Source of the DNA: JAHFLV01 sp964367845
GTDB lineage: Bacteria > Patescibacteriota > Minisyncoccia > Phycocordibacterales > DATGWK01
Reading direction: 5' to 3'
Assembly (NCBI GenBank): GCA_964367845.1
Contig: CAYIYW010000007.1
Coordinates: 1 to 25,763 of the forward strand
Length of the DNA: 25,763 bases
The notes under the pieces were generated by a model that saw only the letters and a program-made list of their open reading frames with translations, was not told the DNA's origin and did not search any database. A program made the position numbers and the translations under genes. This document shows, in pieces, positions 20,552 to 25,763 of this stretch (its first letter is position 1; every line of letters begins with the position of its first letter).

Positions 20552-23500
20552 TTAGATTGAGGACCTAAGATTTTTCACGGCGTCGGCAATCATTTTCTCT
20601 TTTACACTGCCCTTGAAACCGGTGCCGGCCGGAATGAGATTGCCGATAATTACGTTCTCTTTGAGGCCGACCAGAAGGTCGTTGTGGGATTTGAGCGCGC
20701 CGTTGATGAGAACTCTGGTGGTGTGTTGGAAAGATGCGGCCGAAAGAAACGAGCGTCTAGAGAGAGAAACCTCGGTGATACCCATGATAAGCGAGTCCAC
20801 TTTGGCCTCCTTGACGCCTTTTGCTCTGGCTTTTTTATTCTCTTCAAGCAATTCCGTGAGCTCCACAATGTCTCCGGCCGAAAACTGCGTCTCGCCTTGG
20901 TCTTTTACCCGGCGACGATTGAACATTTGTTTGACGATAACTTCAATGTGTTTCCGAGCGACGTTTTCACCCTGAAGTTCATAGAGTTTGCTGATTTCCT
21001 TAATGATATAGCGCTCGGTTTTCTCCTTGCCGGCATAAATGAAAAGCTCGTCAAGGTCGGCTGAACCGTCCGTCAGAATGTCGCCTTTTTTTACTTTGCT
21101 TCCCGCCTTCGCAAAAATCATACGGCTGTGAGAAACCGGATACTCAACGGCCGTCATGGTTTTTGATTTGGATTTTTCCGAAAATTCCGGCATGATGGAA
21201 ATCAATTTTTCACCCGGAGTATTTTTGACATCCAGCACCACCCCGTCAACAAAACTGACAACGGCCGGACTTTTCGGCTTTCGCTTTTCAAAAACCTCCT
21301 CAACTCTCGGCAAACCTTGAGTAATATCTCCGCCGACAGACGCCGCACCGCCGGCGTGGAAGGTTCTCATCGTCAATTGGGTGCCCGGCTCGCCGATGGC
21401 CTGTGCGGCGACAGTTCCGACGGCTTCGCCGAGAGCAATCGGTCGCGCGTTGCCAAGGTCAGAACCGTAGCATTTGATGCAAATGCCTTGGATTGATTTG
21501 CAGGATAAGGGCGAACGGACAGTAACCTCGGTTACATCTGTTTTGTCAATTTCTTGGGCCAGTTCCTTGGTAATGAAGTCGCCTTTTTGGGCTACGGTTT
21601 TGCCGTCTGACACAACGTCATCAACGAGATAACGCCCCTTGATATTTCGGGAAAGAGGCATCTCAATGCCGGAAGCACCTTCTTTGTGAATCTTGATTCC
21701 CTCCTTTGCTCCGCAGTCCTCCTCGGTAATTATCACGTCTTGAGCGACATCAAACAAACGCCGAGTCAGATAACCGGCCTTTGCGGTGTTTAAAGCCGTG
21801 TCGGTCAGACCTTTGCGCGAACCGTGGGTGGTAATAAAATATTCAATCGGTGTGAGGCCTTCTTTCGCGCAAGAAAGAATCGGGAATTCATTGGTTTCGC
21901 CGGCGGTGTTTTGGATGAGACCTTTCATGCCAGCCATTTGAGTAATTTGGGAGAACGAACCGCGGGCGCCGGAATAAACCATGTCGTAAAGAGAACCCTT
22001 CTTGTCAAGCGTCTCGGGAATAAGTTTTTCAATCTCGTTTTTGGCGGCATGCCAGATTTCAATGTTTTTTCGGAAGCGTTCTTCTTCGGAAATCAAGCCC
22101 TCGCTGTATTGGGAGACAATTTCTTCAACTTTCTTTTTGGCTCGGCCGATGACTTCCGGCTTTTGTTTCGGGATAACCACTTCGTCAATGCCCCAGGTAA
22201 CGCCCGAGCGAGTGGTGTAATGGAAACCGAAGGTTTTAATGTCATCCATGATGGCCGGAATGGCCTCAATGCCGTAACGGGTAATCATGCTGTCAACGAG
22301 ACCGACCATTTTCTTTTTGTCAATTTCAAAGTTGAGATACGGGTAGTCGGCCGGTAAAACCGAGTTAAAGAGCAAACGGCCAGCCGTTGTTTCAAAAATT
22401 GTTCCGGCCATTTCGGCATATTTGGGATTATCCACCGGCGCTAGGATTTTGATTTTTGCTCGGTAGTTTAAATAGCCGAACGAATGGGCAATGCCAGCAC
22501 TTTGCGGGTCCTCAAAACACATGCCCTCGCCCACCTCATCCGGAATCATTTTGGTCATCCAGTAACAACCGAGAATGATGTCAAGCATTTTATTTGAGAT
22601 GACTGGTTCGCCGCTTCCCGGCTTCAGAATGTTTTTGTCCGCCGCCATAATCAATCGCGCTTCGGCTTGTGCCTCATCGGAAAGCGGCACGTGAACCGCC
22701 ATCTGGTCGCCGTCAAAATCAGCGTTGAAAGCGGTGCAAACCAGCGGATGAACCTGAATGGCGTTGCCCTCAATAAGAACCGGTTTGAAGGCCTGAATAC
22801 CCAGACGATGCAGAGTCGGCGCACGGTTTAAGAGAACATATTTATCCTTAATAATTTCTTCAAGAATCGCCCAAACCTCCGGAATGCCGTCTTCAATCAG
22901 TCGGCTGGCTCCGCGAATGTTGTAAGCCAATTCTTTTTTAAGAAGACCCGAAATAACAAACGGCTTGAAAAGCTCAAGAGCCATGTGTTTCGGCAAACCG
23001 CACTGATGGAGTTTCAAATCCGAACCGATAACGATAACCGAACGGCCGGAGTAATCAACGCGTTTTCCGAGAAGATTCTGTCTGAAAAGGCCTCGTTTGC
23101 CTTTTAGATTGTCGGAAAGCGACTTGAGCGGTCGGCGTTGCGATTGATTAAGAGCGCCGGCCGAAGAACTGCCGTGGCGAATTGTGTTATCAATCAACGC
23201 GTCAACCGCTTCCTGAAGAATTCGTTTTTCGTTCCGGAGAATAACTTCCGGCGCGTTGATTTCCTTGAGTTTTTTAAGGCGATTGTTGCGATTAATGACA
23301 CGACGATACAAATCGTTGACATCCGATGTCGCGTAACGGCCACCGTCAAGTGGCACCATCGGCCGGAGAGCCGGCGGAATAACCGGAATCCTGGTCAGGA
23401 ACATCCATTCCGGACGGATATTGTTCTTGATGAGATTCCGCACAAGCGAAAGCCGTTTTTGGATTTTATCAACCTCAACGCCGGGCGCATTTTCAAACGC

Positions 23501-24220
23501 TTCTTCAAGCTTTTTTTCAAGTTTTTTAAGGTCTATTTTCTTAAAAAGATTGGCAATCGCTTCAGCGCCGATACCAGCTTCAAAAAGAGTGCCGTATTTA
23601 ACCGAGAAATTGTGATATTCAATTTCGTCAAGCACCCGTCCCTCTTCAATCCCCTCAACATCGCGCTTAATGCTGGAAAAGAGCTCTTTTATCGCTTCTT
23701 TGGTTTTATCGTCCGTCGCCGCCTTAACTTTAACTTTGAATTCACCGTCAAGCTCCTTGAGAATTTTTGTCCGTTCGGTCTCCGAAACATTGGTAACAAT
23801 GTAACCCGCAAAATAAATGACTTTTTCAATATCAATCGTCGGAATGCCCATAATCAGGCCGATTCTTGACGGCAATCCGCGCAAGAACCAAATATGGGAC
23901 ACCGGCGTCGCCAGTTCAATGTGGCCCATCCGTTCCCGGCGAACAATAGAGCGGGTAATTTCAACTCCGCATTTCTCGCAGATAATGCCCTTGTAGCGAA
24001 TTCCGCGATATTTACTGCAGTAGCACTCATAGTCCTTGTCCGGACCGAATATTTTCTCGTCGAAAAGACCGTTGCGCTCACTACGTTGAGTCCGGTAGTT
24101 GATTGTTTCCGGTTTGGTCACTTCGCCGTATGACCACTCCTTAATTCGCTCGGGCGAAGCCAATTTTAAGACAATTGAGTTGAACTCCGATGTTGATGTT
24201 TTGGGTGTATTTTTTATCAT
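20552..24220 (-). CDS. rpoC: RNA polymerase beta' subunit
   Basis: The 1222-aa subunit is complete. The N-terminal zinc-binding domain has C66, C68, C81 and C84. The catalytic loop NADFDGDQ is at 499-506, with D501, D503 and D505 binding Mg2+. The second zinc site is made by the Cys of EEDCGAKEG and those of SCKSIQGICIKC. The bridge helix and trigger loop are represented by GARGSFSQITQMAGMKG and AIGEPGTQLTMRTFHAGGAA. It is near the size of other compact beta' subunits (E. coli 1407), without the large lineage-specific insertions. It starts 32 nt after the rpoB stop with no visible Shine-Dalgarno sequence, so it is probably cotranscribed with rpoB. Confidence 0.98.
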   Translation of the reverse strand: MIKNTPKTSTSEFNSIVLKLASPERIKEWSYGEVTKPETINYRTQRSERNGLFDEKIFGPDKDYECYCSKYRGIRYKGIICEKCGVEITRSIVRRERMGHIELATPVSHIWFLRGLPSRIGLIMGIPTIDIEKVIYFAGYIVTNVSETERTKILKELDGEFKVKVKAATDDKTKEAIKELFSSIKRDVEGIEEGRVLDEIEYHNFSVKYGTLFEAGIGAEAIANLFKKIDLKKLEKKLEEAFENAPGVEVDKIQKRLSLVRNLIKNNIRPEWMFLTRIPVIPPALRPMVPLDGGRYATSDVNDLYRRVINRNNRLKKLKEINAPEVILRNEKRILQEAVDALIDNTIRHGSSSAGALNQSQRRPLKSLSDNLKGKRGLFRQNLLGKRVDYSGRSVIVIGSDLKLHQCGLPKHMALELFKPFVISGLLKKELAYNIRGASRLIEDGIPEVWAILEEIIKDKYVLLNRAPTLHRLGIQAFKPVLIEGNAIQVHPLVCTAFNADFDGDQMAVHVPLSDEAQAEARLIMAADKNILKPGSGEPVISNKMLDIILGCYWMTKMIPDEVGEGMCFEDPQSAGIAHSFGYLNYRAKIKILAPVDNPKYAEMAGTIFETTAGRLLFNSVLPADYPYLNFEIDKKKMVGLVDSMITRYGIEAIPAIMDDIKTFGFHYTTRSGVTWGIDEVVIPKQKPEVIGRAKKKVEEIVSQYSEGLISEEERFRKNIEIWHAAKNEIEKLIPETLDKKGSLYDMVYSGARGSFSQITQMAGMKGLIQNTAGETNEFPILSCAKEGLTPIEYFITTHGSRKGLTDTALNTAKAGYLTRRLFDVAQDVIITEEDCGAKEGIKIHKEGASGIEMPLSRNIKGRYLVDDVVSDGKTVAQKGDFITKELAQEIDKTDVTEVTVRSPLSCKSIQGICIKCYGSDLGNARPIALGEAVGTVAAQAIGEPGTQLTMRTFHAGGAASVGGDITQGLPRVEEVFEKRKPKSPAVVSFVDGVVLDVKNTPGEKLISIMPEFSEKSKSKTMTAVEYPVSHSRMIFAKAGSKVKKGDILTDGSADLDELFIYAGKEKTERYIIKEISKLYELQGENVARKHIEVIVKQMFNRRRVKDQGETQFSAGDIVELTELLEENKKARAKGVKEAKVDSLIMGITEVSLSRRSFLSAASFQHTTRVLINGALKSHNDLLVGLKENVIIGNLIPAGTGFKGSVKEKMIADAVKNLRSSI

Positions 24221-24252
24221 GATTTTAAATTATGAGATGTGATTTTTTTGGA

Positions 24253-25763
24253 TTATTTCTCATCATCGTCTTCTTTTTCGGTCTTTCGGAGGTCAACATC
24301 AAGTCCTAATCCGCGGAGATTATTAAGAAGCACATTGAACGACGCTGGGATATTCAGTTCTCTAATCGGTTCGCCTTTCACAATGGCGTCAAATGTCGCC
24401 GACCGACCGACGATATCGTCTGATTTAATGGTCAACATTTCCCGTAAAGTGTGCGCGGCGCCGTAACCAAGAAGCGCCCAGACCTCCATTTCGCCAAAAC
24501 GCTGACCGCCGTTCTGGGCCTTGCCACCAAGCGGTTGTTGGGTAATAAGCGAGTATGGCCCGATTGAGCGCATGTGGATTTTGTCCTCAACCATGTGATG
24601 AAGCTTCATGATATACATATAACCAACCGCCACTTTTTGACCGAACGGGTCGCCGGTTCGCCCGTCAAAAAGTGCTACTTTGCCATCTTCGTTAAAACCG
24701 GCTTTCTTGAGCTCCTGCTTAATTTCAATGTCAGTCGCGCCGGCAAAAGGCGGGACAATCGCCTGATAACCAAGAGTGCCTGCGGCCAAACCCAAATGCA
24801 TTTCCAGAATCTGACCGAGATTCATACGGGACGGCACGCCAAGGGGCGTCAAAATCATATCAATCGGCGTGCCGTCAGCCATGTATGGCATGTCTTCTTC
24901 CGCCAAAATTCTTGAGATAACGCCTTTGTTGCCGTGACGTCCGGCAAGTTTGTCGCCGACCGAAACATTTCTCAATTGAGCAACTTCAATATGAATTTTT
25001 TTTATGATGCCCGACTCAAGTTTGTCGCCCCGTTCGCGGGAAAAGATTTGGACATTGATAACCCGACCGCGCTTGCCACCCTCCATGCGTTTTGAGGTGT
25101 CTTTAACGTCGCGGGCTTTTTCGCCGAACAACGACCGGAGTAGACGCTCTTCCGGAGTAAGCTGGCTTTCGCCTTTTGGCGTAATTTTTCCGACCAGAAT
25201 GTCGCCCAATCTGACTTCGGCGCCGATTCTAATTACCCCGTCTTCGCCGAGATTTTTAAGTTTGTTTTCACCGACGTTAGGAATATCGCAGGTCGTCACT
25301 TCCGGACCAAGTTTGGTATCGCGAACATTGACGACAAAATCCTCAATATGAACGCTGGTGAATTTGCTATTTTTAACGAGCCGTTCGGAAAGAATAATGG
25401 CGTCTTCATAGTTGGCGCCGGACCAAGACATAAAGGCCACCAAAATATTCTGGCCGAGAGCCATTTCACCACGGTCGCTTGAAGAAGTATCAGCCAAAAT
25501 GTGACCTTTTTTAACTTTTTCACCGACCGAAACGCTTGGGCGCTGATGAAAGCAAGTAAAACCGTTTGTTCTGGAAAAATTTACCAGTTTGTATTCTTTC
25601 TCTTTGCCCTTTGAATTTTTGACGACAATTTTCCTGGCGTCGGCGACAGTCACAGTTCCCTCCTCTTCAGCCAAAATCAGCCGACCGGTATCGCGGACTG
25701 CCCGGCCTTCAATGCCCGTCGCCACCAGAGGCGCTTCAGGCACAATGCAGGGCGTCGCCTGTT
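24253..25763 (-). CDS. rpoB: RNA polymerase beta subunit, 3' portion
   Basis: The frame is open to the window edge, so about 503 codons of the C-terminal half are visible and the start lies outside. The first visible residues QATPCIVPEAPLVATGIE match the conserved region preceding the catalytic part of beta. Other hallmarks are GQNILVAFMSWSGANYEDAI, KITPKGESQLTPEERLLRSLFGEKARDVKD, GDKLAGRHGNKGVIS and GGKAQNGGQRFGEMEVWALLGYGAAHTLRE. It ends with an acidic tail (EKEDDDEK). A GTG at 25743 in the same frame is internal and not a start. Confidence 0.97.
   Translation of the reverse strand, partial: QATPCIVPEAPLVATGIEGRAVRDTGRLILAEEEGTVTVADARKIVVKNSKGKEKEYKLVNFSRTNGFTCFHQRPSVSVGEKVKKGHILADTSSSDRGEMALGQNILVAFMSWSGANYEDAIILSERLVKNSKFTSVHIEDFVVNVRDTKLGPEVTTCDIPNVGENKLKNLGEDGVIRIGAEVRLGDILVGKITPKGESQLTPEERLLRSLFGEKARDVKDTSKRMEGGKRGRVINVQIFSRERGDKLESGIIKKIHIEVAQLRNVSVGDKLAGRHGNKGVISRILAEEDMPYMADGTPIDMILTPLGVPSRMNLGQILEMHLGLAAGTLGYQAIVPPFAGATDIEIKQELKKAGFNEDGKVALFDGRTGDPFGQKVAVGYMYIMKLHHMVEDKIHMRSIGPYSLITQQPLGGKAQNGGQRFGEMEVWALLGYGAAHTLREMLTIKSDDIVGRSATFDAIVKGEPIRELNIPASFNVLLNNLRGLGLDVDLRKTEKEDDDEK

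Noticed and set aside
21824..22357. 177-aa plus-strand frame inside rpoC and similar frames inside rpoB, dnaG and the helicase gene
   Set aside because: They are shadows of conserved minus-strand genes whose motifs are intact, and they lack their own signals.
25741..25743. GTG as the start of rpoB
   Set aside because: The frame stays open upstream to the window edge and those residues (QATPCIVPEAPLVA) match conserved internal beta-subunit sequence, so the gene is simply cut by the window.
1..25763. tRNA genes, CRISPR arrays, transposase genes or insertion sequence ends
   Set aside because: No T-arm GTTCRA signature with a matching acceptor stem, no regularly spaced repeats of 24-40 nt, and no transposase-like ORF were seen on either strand.

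Overview
The window looks like a stretch of chromosome from a member of the Candidate Phyla Radiation (Patescibacteria), most like a Parcubacteria-type lineage. This is inferred from gene content and compaction, not from a marker phylogeny. The signs are very tight gene packing with 1-nt gaps or short overlaps, housekeeping genes without Shine-Dalgarno sequences, a minimal type IV pilus operon, a single-chain UvrD/AddAB-like helicase-nuclease, and a transcription/replication block in the order rpoB-rpoC-dnaG-rpoD.

Layout. 1-860 is an isolated GC-rich transcription unit coding for an unrecognised 221-aa protein. 1077-2303 (+) holds a DUF378 membrane protein and a membrane-anchored VanY-type D,D-carboxypeptidase. 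2300-7383 (-) is a six-gene type IV pilus-like operon: PilB-type ATPase, PilC, GspH-like pseudopilin, a prepilin fused to an LVIVD-type beta-propeller, a further prepilin and a PilX-like protein. 7546-7810 is a second isolated unit that looks like a structured non-coding RNA. 7823-9200 (-) holds a SpoU/TrmH-type RNA methyltransferase, a PH-domain membrane protein and a small membrane protein. 9311-12165 (+) holds hisS, a DEDDy exonuclease and a DsbA-like oxidoreductase. 12297-13420 (+) is an AT-rich accessory pair: a 62-aa protein and a restriction-endonuclease-like protein. 13506-16562 (-) is the helicase-nuclease. 16597-17321 (+) is a third isolated unit with a 127-aa and a 54-aa ORF. 17324-25763 (-) is rpoD, dnaG, rpoC and the 3' part of rpoB, which runs off the window.

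Two kinds of expression signal coexist. Most housekeeping genes have a -10 box about 7-13 nt from the start codon and no Shine-Dalgarno sequence, which suggests leaderless or nearly leaderless mRNAs. The three isolated units instead have TTGACA -35 boxes and intrinsic terminators, and the two coding ones have strong AGGAG ribosome binding sites. Two of the three share a 14-nt block around the -35. They look like a separate class of gene and are the best candidates here for something undescribed.

How the genes work together. The pilus genes would build an envelope filament, with the propeller-bearing prepilin as a plausible tip or adhesion subunit. VanY and DsbA act outside the membrane on wall peptides and thiols. 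The RNA polymerase, primase, sigma factor, HisRS, RNA methyltransferase and helicase-nuclease are core information machinery. A minor theme is short in-frame tandem duplication, seen in the pilus operon and at the stop codon of the DUF378 gene.
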